Source: Nemophila menziesii
Taxonomy: Eukaryota > Streptophyta > Magnoliopsida > Boraginales > Hydrophyllaceae
NCBI GenBank assembly: GCA_029959085.1
Contig: JARWIR010000062.1
Span: forward strand, 2,976,001-3,040,000
Direction of reading: 5' to 3'
DNA length: 64,000 nucleotides
The position numbers and the translations under genes are program-made. Numbering within the stretch: the first letter of the stretch is position 1; each line of letters opens with the position of its first letter. Of the stretch, positions 1 to 12,379 are shown one piece after another. The notes beneath the pieces were generated by a model. That model made no database searches. It worked only from the letters and a program-made list of their open reading frames with translations, and was not told where the DNA came from.

Positions 1-1612
1 TAGATTACCAGAAAAGAAATTATACAAATAAAAGACTAACTTCAGATATGAGAGATACTTGAGTCTCGCAAGGAATTCACCTAATTAATATAACCTATGC
101 GTTGTTTAAGGGTAGTATTGGTATTAGTATATTAGTCGGGAATCTAATATCTCCTAGCCCCCGTCAGGGTGGACCTAAGAGCTATCATACGGGTGGACCT
201 AAGAGCTATCCTACGGTATTACAAACCCCGTCAGGGTGAATATAAGCTACTTTCAGATGAATAATATTTTACCTCTTTGGCTATGTAAATAATATAACTT
301 TTGTCCAGGTATTACCTAAGTCTGTATTCAAACCCCCTTGTCGGATGATCACTTCGCCACTAAAGTGAATAGCCCAAATACTAAAACCTATTTCTAGTTG
401 TACGGAAAAGAAATAGTGATTAAGAACAAAGTAATATCCAATGTCTAAAACTCAATTCAATTTAAATCATAACAATCCCAAATTCAAAACAAAGATTAAA
501 TTAATTAGGGTTCATCCCTTTAATGCGATTCTCAAGTATATGGAAATTTAGCTCATGAAATTAAAGACTGAAACTAAATAGAAAGTCATCATATTTAATT
601 ACAGAAAAGAAATTGATAACCTAAGGTTTGGATGACTTTTGTTGGAAGAATAGAATTCCTCTAGCTCTAGCTTCTCCTCTGCCTTCTTACTCTTGAAGTC
701 TTTGACTCTCTCTCTCTAAGGATATTATAAATTGTATAAAATATGAGAGGTGGTTCTGACTCTCTCTCTAAAGATGTATATATTGAAGAATAATTGAGAG
801 GTGTTGAATAATGAGGTCTAAGAGGTGTATTTATAGGTGTTAGCAAGCCCTAGGTCGAATTACTTGGAGTGGAAGAGAAGACAAGAACTCTTAAATTCGT
901 AACCCTAAAATCTAGAAAAGGTACGATTTTGCTGCTGATTTGTGTTGGTCATATCTCCTTCAATACTTATCTGTTTGAAGTGTTCCAATATTCGAAACCG
1001 CTTTTCTTGGAAAGCTCTTTCCATTGGTGTAGACCACTCGTCCAAATTCCTAGTCAATCTTAAGTTATGGACCCGTATTTGAAATGTGGCTGGAATTTCA
1101 GATTCATATGGCAGCTTTATCTTTTCCTTCTTTGCATATATCCTTCCTTAATCTTCTTATTTCTATGTAAATCTCTTTCCTGTACTTCTTTGACTTGACT
1201 TGGTCTCTAATTAATTAGCATATATCTTTTAAAGCTTCACAATAAATAAATAATTAAACCGCATATGCTTTAAAAATAATAAATCAATAATTCAAGAAAT
1301 AGAAATAGGAAAGTGCACTCTAAAAATAGAAAATCCAGTAAAAATACTTCCTAACACACTAAAATACCCTAAGACTTTAATTATCATTTCTCCTCCTTGT
1401 AGTGGTTTTTCATGAAATTCAAGAACCTACTAACTTTGCACTAAAAATAGTTAAATTAACGCACAAAAGCTCTAAAAATGCAAATAGTTAAATTCCAAGG
1501 GGAGAAAGTACAATATGATCAAATAAGCATAAAAGTATATCAAATAAGTCATTTATTCACCTAAAAGGATGTCTCAAAAGGGCTAATAATTAGAACAAAT
1601 AGGAAGACATCA
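1..1612 (-). repeat. Athila-type LTR (family A), cut by window edge
   Basis: This stretch aligns along its length with the two LTRs of the large element at 22147-51443; the window begins roughly 220 bp inside the LTR. It ends in GACATCA at 1612, the same terminus as the other copies. What follows is not the polypurine-tract sequence that adjoins the 3' LTRs at 31384 and 40490. This is therefore either a solo LTR or the 5' LTR of a minus-strand element lying left of the window. It carries the repeated CCCGTCAGGGT motif and a local duplication of GGTGGACCTAAGAGCTATC near 165-215. The ORFs inside it are chance. Confidence 0.9.
827..836 (-). promoter_or_regulatory. LTR TATA box
   Basis: On the minus strand this reads CTATAAATAC. 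The same word sits at the matching place in the other family A LTRs (23123-23132 and 50656-50665), so it is the likely core promoter of the LTR. Confidence 0.6.
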
Positions 1613-2201
1613 ACTATAATTAGATCAATCGATTTAAAAAAGAAAACAATGTGTTGTTGTGTGATGTCATTTGTGGCATCATCATCGTCTTAGCATATCT
1701 ATTTTCATATTTGAACGCATAGTCATAAACTCGACCTACACAAATTCGGAGGAGCTCGAACAATAAAACCACAAAGTTGGTTGACTTGTGTTTTCAGAAT
1801 AATGTCAAAACTCAGCCACCATGGTAATCTCAGAAGTTTCACCATATTTGTACCAACCTCAAATTCTCCATGAACCCTTGGCTTACAAACTTGCAAATCT
1901 CAACTCACCATTAATGTCCATTGACAAACTCACGACCTTGATTTCACCTCAACCTCATAGCAGATCTAAACACCATTAATACAGGTTGCGCCATTAAATA
2001 TCCACAAAGCCTCTACTTAAACACGATCTGATCTCATCCATTAATAGCTGGAATTTTTTTTGTAATATTTTTTTTTTCAAATTTGAATTGAGAGTGGATT
2101 TTTTTAAATTTTCAAAAAATAAATGGATAATGGAAATGAGGAGTTTTGAGATTTATAAATAAATTTTTTTGTGTATATTGGGGATAGAAAATTGGACTTA
2201 G
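1613..2201. other. unassigned flank between LTR and LINE
   Basis: No coding motif or repeat seen elsewhere in the window was recognised here. The last 160 bp are very T-rich. It is probably the old target DNA in which both neighbours landed. Confidence 0.4.
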
Positions 2202-2342
2202 TTTTTTTGGTCAAAGATTAAATATATTAAAATAAAAGAGTTAGGAGTTTACAAACTTAGCCAATACAAGTACGGTCCCCTAATCCTCCCAGTTTTGTTA
2301 TTAGAACCGGAATAAATCACTCGGGAGAAGGTTATACCTGAA

Positions 2343-2895
2343 TAACGATGGAAATGGTTACGGTTAAAAATCGAAACCTGATGAGAAGCGAATCGATTAT
2401 AAAACATGGTTAAAACCATAATGTTATTTGGTTTAAAAAGTATAACCTATGGTTAAAACCAGTAGACTATGGTTTTAGATAAAATGAAACATACTAATTG
2501 AACACTGTTTATTATCATATATATTTTCATATTTTATAATAATCTAGTTAACAGTTATACTCAAATAGTACATTCAAAATTCAAATACTAGAACTAATCA
2601 ACTAAATAATAAATAAAGATTGAAAAAAAAGACTAATACAATTATGTATATAGTTTGGAAATTTTTTTATATGTGCGGTCTTATTTTAAAGAAATTCAAC
2701 ACATTTATAGAGTTATCCTTTCCTTGTGATTTAAAAACCATAAAACCATATACAAAATCGAAACCAAATGCTACAGTTATTGTTTTGAAAAGTGTAATCA
2801 ATGGTTAAAACTGTCAATTTGATTTTTTAAATAAAATAAATTTTATGGTTATTATTTTCGATACTTTGGAAAAAACTTAACCATTGACATCCCTA
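2343..2895. mobile_element. hAT-type MITE, 553 bp
   Basis: The element is flanked by perfect 8-bp direct repeats TACCTGAA at 2335-2342 and 2896-2903. Its ends are imperfect inverted repeats: TAACGATGGAAATGGTTACGG at the left, and TAGGGATGTCAATGGTTAAG reading inward from the right. An 8-bp duplication and an end of the type AGGGATGTCAATGG are usual for plant hAT elements. There is no transposase coding capacity, and the inside is rich in AACCATGGTT-like inverted words. Removing it rejoins the LINE RNase H reading. Confidence 0.85.
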
Positions 2896-2990
2896 TACCT
2901 GAAACTCTTAGCTAATGAATCTATCTTGTTTTCCTATTTCTAGAAACATGCCTAATACAAATATGTAATCTTGAATTAATTAGGTCTCTA

Positions 2991-3908
2991 ATCTTTCTCA
3001 TAAGAGGTTGAACTTTTCAGTAGGTTTCAGATATCTTTTCAAGCCTTGGGTAATACCGAGGCAATCTGTATGAATCGTAACATCCTTATTCGGAAAAGTA
3101 GTTTTTGTCTTACACACAAGGAGGACAACGAACGATTCCCCATCAAAAGTCGAGTTGCACCAAATTTCTCTACCTTTACACATAAGAGGAGTATCTTTTT
3201 TATCTACCCCAAACATTGAAATACATTTTATTTCATTATCACTCATGAATGAAGCATCACAAAACATGTTGATGTATGAGAATTAAAATTCTAGTTCTTG
3301 GGTGTGTTTAGTAGTCGCCTCCGAAATAGGTAAAGGACCCCTCCATTCTCCCCCATGGAAATTTTCCATAAGTATATTATCGAGTAGGGTCTCTGATTTC
3401 TTGTTCCATTTTTCTCCATCAAAGAGGCATTTCATCCATGTCATCCAGATATCTTTCTCATAAGAGGTCGAACTTTTCAGTAGGCTTCAGATATCTTTTC
3501 AAGCCTTGGGTAATACCGAGGCAATCTGTATGAATAGTAACATCCTTATTCGAAAAAATAGTTGTTGTCTTACAAGCAAGGAGGACAACAATCGATTCCC
3601 CATCAAAAGTCGAGTTGCACCAAATTACCCTACCTTTACACTAAGAGGAGTATCTTTTTTATCTACCCCAAACATTGAAATACATGTTACTTCATTATCA
3701 CGCATGAATGAAGCATCACAAAACATGTTGATGTATGAGAATTAAAATTCTTGTTCTTGGGTGTGTTTAGTAGTCGCCTCCGAAATAGGTAAAGGACCCC
3801 TCCATTCTCCCCCATGGAAATTTTCCATAAGTATATTATCGAGTAGGGTCTATAATTTCTTGTTCCATTTTTCTCCATCAAAGAGGCATTTCATCCATGT
3901 CATCTAGA
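2991..3908. repeat. 460-bp tandem duplication inside LINE RNase H
   Basis: The segment 2991-3450 is repeated at 3451-3908. Both begin ATCTTTCTCATAAGAGGT and end near GTCATC(C/T)AGAT. The copies differ at a small number of sites, so the duplication came after the LINE landed. Each copy carries the same RNase H remnant on the minus strand. It is not a domain architecture of a working protein. Confidence 0.9.
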
Positions 3909-4129
3909 TAATCCAGATAGTGTAGAAAAAAATATTGTGGATATTGTCTTGCTCCATCCATAAATGGGTATTAGTGTATAATGACATTAATGATGTATTT
4001 TAAATCCCTTAGAATAGTTTTTGTAAAGTGGAGCCTGTTAATTTCGTAGGTGTTTGACATTAGGACCTTTACAATAAAAATACTAGAAATGTGGAGCATT
4101 TTAAAAGTTGGGTCTTTTACTTGTTGTCC

Positions 4130-5573
4130 CAAAGTGTGTGATATACTAAATCAATATTAGAAAAGGAGTGACACTCTGCAGTGGACAGATCAATGACAAG
4201 TAAATTTGATAATTAGGGTTATCGTTTTCTACAAGGATTATCAGTGAGACAAATGGTTTTTAAACTTGTGTAAATGTGTAAAGCTCTTAATGCAAATAAA
4301 GAAATATTAAAGATTACAAGAAAGAAAATGTTTATTTGAATTTTTGAAGGATTAATAACTAAATAGTAAAGACAATAATGATTAAAATAAAGATGAAAAC
4401 AAACAAGTAATGAAATAAAAGGTACGAACTATTATGAGATGGTTTCTTAAGGGACTGCACGTATGTGTTTATGCCGCTAGTTAATAGTTTTATCTTAGAA
4501 GGGCAAGTGGTGATGTTCACATTAGTCGGGATTCAAGTATATCTCTAACTCCCGTCACAGTAAAATTAGAGCGCAATCTTACACACCAATAAGTTATCTG
4601 ATGAGCTAAACTCCAACCCCTTAATGACTACCTAGCAGACAAGACTGTTAGGTTCAATGCCTCTCACTAGGTGTTTATATTCTATTCCTTAGTTAACCCC
4701 CCTACTTTGAGTGTTAGCCAGTTACTACAACCACCCACTACTTGGCCAGAGTACATGTGGTATTAACACAAACATATAAAAACAAGGAATACTAAATCAA
4801 CCAAACTCAATATCTCAATATAACAAATGCAATAATTCCATTAAAACGCTAAACAAAAACTTTCACAATAGCATTCTAAAGAAATTAGAGTTTAGTTCAT
4901 ACTAAAAGAAGAAAAACTAATTAAAAATAAAAACATAATCATGTTTAAAAATAAAGCTAAGTTACTCTTAAAGAGTATTGGAATTGGTGAATGGTTGAGA
5001 TAAACTTGATGCGTTCATACTATGTTGAAAATGAATGGAAGATAATGAAATGGGAGCTGAACTATGACTTATATATGAGCTAAAATCGCTCGGGACCCTT
5101 TTAGGCTTTCTTAATTAGGTTTTGAAGGGGCCTAACCCATTTTACTAACCAAAAATTTTGTTGGAATCACGGTGGAAGCAACTAGCATAACATCTTCATC
5201 TTAACCCTGAATTAACTTTTGTAACTTTCCAAACGACACTGACTTTAATATTTCTTTAAAACAAAGGAAATTTATTCCAAATCTCGCACTAATATGTCAT
5301 AATGACTGAAACACAAAGGTGCATATATTTTTCCAGCAAATGCTCCAACTTTCCAAAGTGACTCTAAACTTAGATTCCGCTTTGACTTGGGGTTTATCCT
5401 GACTTCTTGACTTCTTATTCTCATCTTAGAACCTTTTATAAAGAATGTACCTAAAATATACACACTTAACACACAATTAACGCACAAAATATTTATAAAC
5501 AGTAATATGTCCAAAACTAGAAGTAAAAGTGCAATATAGAAAATAATGGATTAATCCATAAAAAAGAGATATC
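4130..5573 (-). repeat. diverged Athila-type LTR remnant
   Basis: The right end GATATCA is followed directly by AGACCCTTAACTTAAGG and then TTTTGTCGTCCC, the same polypurine-tract context that adjoins the 3' LTRs at 31384 and 40490. Inside are a TAGTCGGGATTC stretch and a CCCGTCA word that match family A LTRs. The left end is degraded and only approximate. This is a 3' LTR of an old minus-strand Athila element. Confidence 0.65.
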
Positions 5574-5948
5574 AAGACCCTTAACTTAAGGTTTTGTCGT
5601 CCCAAAAAATATAAAATAAAATGGAGTTTAGAATACATAAAATAGGCTAGAGAAAATAGAAAGAATAGAAAAGTAATGAATGATACTAAATCATAAATTC
5701 AAAAAAATTCATATACTACAGTTTACAAACTAAATCGAATATAAACCTATAAAATATATAATCCATACAGGTAAATTTTGAGATAAAAATAGTTTTGAAA
5801 TGGGTGTAGTGAGGTTCTTTCTTAGTTCAAAATTGTGTCTATGTAGTGTTCCTCAATCCTCATATAGTTTATAAGGTCTCTCCAACTACTCTCTATAATG
5901 TGAGAGCTCCTAAATTGTATAATAAATAATTTCAATGTCTTCAAGTCT
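5574..5948 (-). other. internal remnant of old Athila element with PPT
   Basis: It starts with the minus-strand polypurine-tract region and the GTCGTCCCAAAAAA context shared with elements A and B. The rest resembles the AT-rich 3' untranslated part of those elements. No coding motif remains. Confidence 0.5.
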
Positions 5949-6545
5949 ATAATGTGGGTGATGTCTCCCCATTTGTGATGATTAAATACTAGTTGGAGAC
6001 ATCATTTTTAGGAATTATTAGGAAATTATACTCGATTTTTATTAGAATTATTGTATTTTCTTATTTCTTGTCTTGATTTGATGATTTAGTATTTTTAGAG
6101 CATATTTGGTTTAATTGTTTGCTAATTGTGATGCTTTAAAGATATATAGTAATTAATTAGATGTCAACTCAATTACAAAAGATAAAGGAAAGAAGATAAG
6201 GATGGAAATCTAAGATAAAGTAAGGAAAAGATAAATATGGAAAGATAAAGTTGCCAAGTAAATCTGAATTCCAGCAGCTACATCCACAAAAGTGATCATA
6301 TCTAAAGATTGACTAGAAAATTGGAAGAATGGTGTAAAACAAAGTTGTAGAGCTTCCTGAGACGATCAATTTCGATATAAAGAATGCGTCAATTGGATTA
6401 ATATTGAAGAAGTTAATGCCAAAACAAGACAGCAACCGTTTATTACCTTTTCTATATTTTAGGTTACGAATTTGAGGTGGAATAGAAGTCCAATTACTTG
6501 TCTTCCACTCAAAGAAGTTCTTTTTATAAAATTAGTTAACATCAT
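5949..6545 (+). repeat. Athila LTR fragment in opposite orientation
   Basis: It begins TGATGTCTCC, the sense start of the Athila LTRs of this window, and follows the sense strand of the element B LTR for about 600 bp (shared TTTTTAGAGCATATT and GATAAGGA stretches). It is broken off near 6545. Within the first 57 bases TGATGTCTCC is answered by GGAGACATCA, so the end forms a 10-bp inverted repeat. Confidence 0.7.
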
Positions 6546-7560
6546 GAAGCAAGATCAATGCACTCGTCAATGTGCGACTACGTGGGTTCATCGTTAAACC
6601 GGAAGTAGTTAATTTAATCATCTACTAATCGAGGTTGGCATCTAACAACACTCCCCAATGACCGGATAACGTGAAGTAACTCTGTACAAAGAACCTAGTG
6701 AAGGATCATATACGTATTCCCTCTATCTTTACAGCTCCGGATTATCTTGGGATATGCTACAACTGTCAAATCCCATTTAGAAAATCAACTACGTTACACG
6801 TCTATTATCAATGATTGGTGAATGACCTAGTAAACACGTTTCTTCATTCATTCTATCACGTTGGCCAAGGATTTGATACAATCGTTATAATCTTATGACA
6901 TTGTAGAGCTCAAACTCTTTACCTAGAGTTTATAGTTTCCATCTTGACTCACCCCTAGAAGGACATATACTTAGTTGTGTCCAATATAATTTCCACTAAC
7001 ATTATGACACACTAGTAGTCCAGTACAAGAACACAAAAAGCATATACAAAACAGTAGTGATGATCTCCGGTCAAAGGATTTCAAGCATAAACTTCCTTCT
7101 AAAGATTAACCTACTTGACAGTTAAAGGTAATTAACCATTAGGAATCTCTATATTATAGTCGGTTCGATAATCTCATCTCTATGTTCATTATCTATGAAC
7201 CTAATTCAGTAAACGAGAACTACCGATATTTATCCAAGAAATACTTATTAGTTACATATTAATCTAACCGGATCATCAAGGTCCTAACTCGATGATCCTT
7301 TGATTAAGAATCGTTCGGGTTAAGTCATATGGAATAGATTCTCATTTTCATAACTCCTTATGTTATCTAAACCTAAACTTAACCAAGGATCCGCAATTAT
7401 AATATCTATTTAATATGATAAAATAAATGCATGCCACAATATATATAAAGAAACATTTCCTTTATAGTTAAAAATATAAATCATCAAAATATGATCAATC
7501 ACTAGTATTCAATTTCATTACAAGTCGATGGGATCTAGAGCATAATTCCAATAATAACAA
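6546..7560 (-). other. probable copia-type 3' untranslated/LTR remnant
   Basis: There are no ORFs of interest. On the minus strand the text resembles the long non-coding 3' part of plant copia elements (a GGTTAAGTTTAGGTTTAGAT-like start, repeated TCAC/GTGA words, GGGATTTGACAGTTGTAGC). This is recognition by style only; no domain or LTR pair supports it. Confidence 0.3.
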
Positions 7561-9345
7561 CATGGAAATACTTGATACGGAAAATTATGTTTGCGCTCTA
7601 TTTTCTAATGAGTTTCGTGTCGTTAAGGAAGAATACAATGATTTTTGTGAAGACTCAAGTTTCTCTACAATGTCAGCTACTCATGTTCTTGAGACATAAT
7701 GGGTTGATAATATTTCAGTGAGAGTGAATGGTATGGTTCACAGAAACAATGTTGAAGAGTTGCACATCTGCTCCTAATCAGGAGGCTAAGGAGAAAGGAT
7801 CTACTTTTGTTGGAACTGATAAGGTGGGGTCCCTGCTGACGAAATCTATTTTTTCATCTTTTATTAAGTCTTTTAGTCTTGATGTTTTTTTTGTTTGAAT
7901 CTAAGATGAAAGATTGTAAGAATTTTAAATTTGTTATGTTGCTAGGTTCTTTCGATTGATGGAGCTATGTTTTCCTTGTCCAGTGAGTGGTCTATCGAGG
8001 GTTTTACTACTTGTTTAGAAAAGTTATGTCAAGTCTTTAGTTGTTTTTACTTATATTTTTTTCCTTTGTCTATCATATTCATGAAATAAATGGTAGTTTT
8101 TGGTATTTGGTTTTTGTACACGTTTCAAATAAGTCTAAAGAGCGCAAGAGTCTTTGGTATGATATTACAACAATTTCATATTTGAACGATATATTAACAC
8201 CTTTATAAAAATTGGGTAAGAATGGCTAACAACTCCTACATTCTCACGTTTAACAACTTCATCTCTAACAATGGTCTTATTGATATATCTATGAATTGAT
8301 GTTTCTTTACTAGACTTCATTGTAGAGAAGTCAAATCACATATTAAGAGAACACTTGATAGATTACTTTGAAACAAACTACGATAAGATCTTCCCCCATA
8401 TGACATTCTATCTGTTTCACCAATGGTAGTACTGGATCATTCCCCGCTCATTATTGACTCTAAGGCATCTTTTACTCATATCTTGAAGACATATCGACTT
8501 GAACACTTTTGGGTTGAATATGTGATATCTAGCTGTATTGTGGACTTTTCTTGGTGGGAATTTGTGGAAGGTTTAGAAGGAACGGGTCATTTGATGAAAG
8601 TAACAGCATATCACAAATCCTTTCTCAAGGTGGAGCAAAAAAATGTTCATAAACAACTCACCTCTAATCCAAACACTCCAAACAAGACTTTCAATCCTTC
8701 AAAATGTATTATGTTCGGCGGAGGTCCTGGATGAAATTAAATCTATCATAATATTAAAACAATATTTTGCTCATGAGGAATCTTATTGGAGAGACAGATA
8801 TAAGGACAAATGGGTCATTGGGGGGAGATAATATGGAATACTATCATGCTTCTCTTACATTTAGAAAAAATTGCAACAGAATCACTCATATTCAAGATGA
8901 AAATAATATATGGCTCGATAATTCTAACCAGTTCAAATATATTTTAAGTAATCACTTTTGAGAATATATAATAAGCAGACCTTAGCTTTGAGGGTCTAGA
9001 ATAGTAGATCACATACTTTGCAAAATTACACATGAAATGAGTTTGGATCTTATAAGACCCCAACTTTAGATGAGGGTAGAGGAGTTATTTTTCTCATGGG
9101 TGGTAAGAAATACCCAGTTCCCAATGGGTTCCCATGCTCTTACTTAAAAATTAATGTGATATTATAAATTTCAATGGGTTTTATATGGTTTCTTATTTAT
9201 TTAAGGAAAGACTCTATGTTTGTAATATCAACAAAACTATTATTCAATTGTTTCCTAAAGGGGAAAGTCAAATCAAAGAAGGTGATTACCAACCCATTTC
9301 ATGCACAAATTTTTCTGCAACTATTTATTTAAATTATATTCTAGT
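7561..9345 (+). pseudogene. LINE ORF2 fragment (endonuclease to start of RT)
   Basis: The endonuclease part is read at about 8210-8480: an FISNNGLIDIS segment, an LDRLL segment, then LDHSPLIIDSKA, which fits the SDH-P-L end of APE-type endonucleases. The linker follows at 8500-8960 with FAHEESYWRDRYKDKWV and then the NMEYYHASLTFRKNCNRI segment, matching the EE-YW...GD-NT-FFH block of plant LINEs. The start of reverse transcriptase is at 9200-9330 with INKTIIQLFPKGESQIKEGD and a QPISC motif. After that the match stops. Several frame changes and stops are present. It is an independent LINE copy, oriented opposite to LINE-1 and LINE-2. Confidence 0.8.
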
Positions 9346-10129
9346 CCTAACTTCTCCTCCTTCGATATATTCCTGTCCCACAAATCTTGATGCTACTCAG
9401 CTAAGGATTATAAATCCCTTTTATCTGAGCTTTTAATTTCTTTTGATATTTAGGTACTTCCTCCATAGGAGACAGAGTATGATGCGGAATTACTTGCCCA
9501 TGGTATGGCTAAATCGGTTAAAATGGTTGAGGAGGATGTCGTTTAAGGATCTCGTTGGTTTATGTTTCGTCTATTTGATCTTTACAAAATTTATTTGTGT
9601 ATGACATTTATCAACTTTTAAGGCCAAAAAACCTTTTTCGTTCTCCTTTCTATTTTTCTTGTAGAAATAACCGATATGCCATCTCTGTATTTGTATATTA
9701 AAATTCCCCTTTTTCTTTATATTATATCCCTTTCCTTTTTTTATACGTATACTATGCACGGACGTTCTATGCCTAAGCAAGCTTTTGTTATGCTTATTTT
9801 TCATTTAACATGTGTTGAGGCCGAGTTTGCTCCAGTACCTGGATGCTCGAGACTACTCAATCTTGTCGCAAGTAAATTCATTGGTCGGGTTTATTATCCG
9901 AGGTTATATGTCTGGCCTTGTTGTATAACTTCTTCAAACTTATTGTAGTATCACGAGTTCATTTCTTCCATTTGTTGTGAACCTTGAATTTTTTAATAAA
10001 CAAATTTCTTTTTATTCAACTGCAGTTTTTGAAGTAGTATTATTTTGTCTTTTTATTTGTCTTTGTGTTTCTAAAATATATATGATTACTGAAGTACTTG
10101 TACATTATGCAACTCTATACCCCCTCACT
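9346..10129. other. unassigned sequence between LINE fragments
   Basis: Short open frames occur (for example 9676-9948 plus), but none shows a motif I recognise. The LINE RT reading does not continue into it. It could be diverged LINE 3' sequence or old target DNA. Confidence 0.35.
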
Positions 10130-10865
10130 TTGGGAAGCATAGCGACTTATTCTATTTATTTTTGAATATGTATGAGGTAGGTTTACCTCATCTTGATTTG
10201 GTATAAGTTAAATTTCTCAAACTTACAATTTGCCGACATAAGAATCCAAGACGTTTTGATCTTGATTAGGTCGTTTTCATAAAACCGACCCGTTTAGCTT
10301 GTAAAAAATAATTAAATACCAACTTAAAGTTGGTCTTTTGAAAATATACCTTGTAGTCTTATGAAGCTGTGAAATATTCTGCTCGACCCCTTAGTCATTG
10401 CATTGAAGTGATTTAGTGAAAGTGCTTTCTCTGCCAGTAATTTATGTCGAGGTTTGCTTTGATCTAAAACGTAGTAAGTGAATCGTAGTAATCGATTGAA
10501 GACTCTTTGTCCTCCAGTACTTTAAGGTGAAGGTTCTATTTGACCGAGCCCGTAGTCTTCAAACTAAAGTGATCGGGTTCCAACGTTAAGTTGGTATTTT
10601 ATTTACCAATGAAAAATTGATATCGATGTAAATTTGGTCTTTGTTACCAACCGAATTTGGTCGTATGTGTCAATGCACGATTTCTTATGTGCTAATGTGA
10701 AATTGTTCTTTTGTGCATATAGAATTTGGTCTTAGGTACCAACGTGAAATTGGTCTTAGGTTCCAATACAAAATTGGGCTTTGGTGCGAACCAAAGTTGG
10801 TCTTAGGTGCCAATGAAAAATTGGTATTTTGTGTGAACCGAAGTTGGTGGGTTCACCCGTGGATG
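10130..10865 (-). pseudogene. peptide-repeat coding remnant, copy 1 (LINE 5' region)
   Basis: On the minus strand this region holds two repeat families also found at 52587-53300. At about 10860-10580 there are 24-bp units reading K-T-N-F-x-L-x-P (for example PKTNFTLVPKTKF). At 10575-10380 there are three units of about 81 bp encoding a 27-residue repeat (LEDKESSIDYYDSLTT, LAEKALSLNHFNAMTKGSS). Stops and frameshifts break the frame. The same two families lie directly upstream of the LINE-1 coding region, and the 27-residue family also lies upstream of LINE-2. I take them as part of the LINE 5' coding region; copy 1 is cut off from its ORF2 at about 10130. Confidence 0.6.
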
Positions 10866-12379
10866 AGGATATTCTATCTTGATAATGAATACCTCAGCTT
10901 GTTAAATAGGTGGTACAAACCTAGATTAAAGGAGGCTTTTTTTTTATCGACCTTGGTCTAGTGGGTTACCATAGGTTAGCATTGGATTCACCTCGCTAAA
11001 AAATAGTCGAAATTTCTTAAAACTAATTTTTTCCATAGAAATACAAAAGAAAAATTATAAAATGAACGAAATAAATTCAACACAAAATATAGTTACACCA
11101 CAACATATATATAAACGAATATTCCACCACTCAATTCAAGAAACTCAATATTCAATATATACAATATCTTTACTGATTTGTATTTAAATTCATGACTAAT
11201 GCTTTTTACATAATTTTTAAATGTTTTGATCTAGCTAAAAGAGTTAGAAAAACAAATTACACTCCTCAGGTTTTTTGGGTCCAACTTATTAATTTAAAGC
11301 CCTAATATTGAGATCCATATTTTATTTTCTTAGCCAAAAATATTATCAACCTAATGCATTTTTTTTGAAATTGTTGGTTGGGCTCGATTTGAACCTAAAT
11401 CTATAATTAACTCAATCTTACTCACCTCTCCATAAAACCTCAAACTCTTTTTTTTCTACGCAGATAACGCCGCCACATAAGAGATCACTCTTTACCATCA
11501 TTAAACACTATAATAAAAAAGGATAGAACATCAAAGATCTCAAAATAAGGTAAAATCAATTTTTTTTTTAATTTAATCTCAACCTAATTTCATCACTTTT
11601 ATAATTTTTTATAATTTCGAAATTCAAGTGTGTATATAATTGCAGTGCTAAAGATGTTCTAAGTATTGTTTTCAGGGTATTAATATTCATGTTGATATAA
11701 ATCAAGAGTGGATAAAATCTTATTTTGAATATCTAATTAGAATTTTTTGATTTTGAAAAAAATCATTAATATTCAATACCCACTCTTTTTTCTCTTTTTT
11801 CTTTTTCTTCTATTTTTGCTTGAATGCCCATTGAGAACTAATAAAAAAAATTATAATCATTACATTACAAGTTTATTGGTTTAGAATGAGTGAGATTATC
11901 ATGTTATAAAATGGAGTATTTACTTTTCTGGTTGTTTAGAGACATCTAACCTCTAAACTATTATGTATCTGAATTTAGGATGTTTAATACTTTGTATCAA
12001 TAATAATGATGTGTATGTGTTATTTATAAAAAATGTTTAACTATTGTTTTACTCATAATAATTAGCTTGAAAATTATAATTTTATGTCATTAATATTATC
12101 CAAACTTGTTCTGGTTAATTTCGAAAATTACCATTCATATAAGAAAAAAATATTAATATATATATATTTTTTTTTTCACACAGCTCTATTTACATAACAA
12201 AGATTTAAGATCATGTCAAGGATACAATTGTTATCTCACATGTAAGATTTACTTTTTAATAAACTATAGTACCTATAACATGTCTATTTAACTCGGTTAA
12301 CATTTTATTTGTATTCTATCTTTTTATGTGTATTTAATTGCTTATTCGATGAAACTCGAATGAGTTATACTTTATAAAG
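10866..12379 (+). other. gene-like 5' block, copy 1 (first exon and intron start)
   Basis: It matches 53301-55435 over most of its length. The best-kept part holds a GATAACGCCGCC word and, at 11520-11552, an exon-like end CTCAAAATAAG followed by GTAAAA, a plausible splice donor that is kept in the other copy. No protein could be read. I infer a duplicated 5' untranslated exon plus intron of an unknown plus-strand gene. Confidence 0.45.

Larger units (their letters stand above)
2202..4120 (-). pseudogene. LINE 3' fragment (zinc-knuckle region and RNase H)
   Basis: Read on the minus strand, this is the C-terminal end of an L1-type LINE ORF2. Around 3910-4000 there is a degenerate zf-RVT-like stretch. 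At 3267-2998 there is an RNase H-like domain beginning CDASF, followed by GREIWCNSTFDGESF and a TIHTDCLGI segment, which fit the D, E and D positions of the LINE-borne RNase H. The C-terminal HVSRN part lies at about 2960 and resumes after a MITE. The element ends in a short T run on the plus strand (2202-2208), that is a minus-strand A tail preceded by TTTGACC. The RNase H segment is present twice in tandem. Many stops and frameshifts show it is dead. The 5' part is lost at the LTR remnant beginning near 4130. Confidence 0.8.

Noticed and set aside
869..1063. Short plus-strand frame repeated at 50666-50893
   Set aside because: It lies in family A LTRs, antisense to the element, and is kept only because the LTR is repeated.
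9571..9948. Overlapping plus- and minus-strand frames near 9.7 kb as a host gene
   Set aside because: Both are AT-driven low-complexity translations without motifs, splice signals or a second copy.
10380..10575. Simple non-coding satellite explanation for the 81-bp repeat
   Set aside because: The period is a multiple of three, one frame is open across units at two loci and residues are conserved; still kept as a possible alternative.
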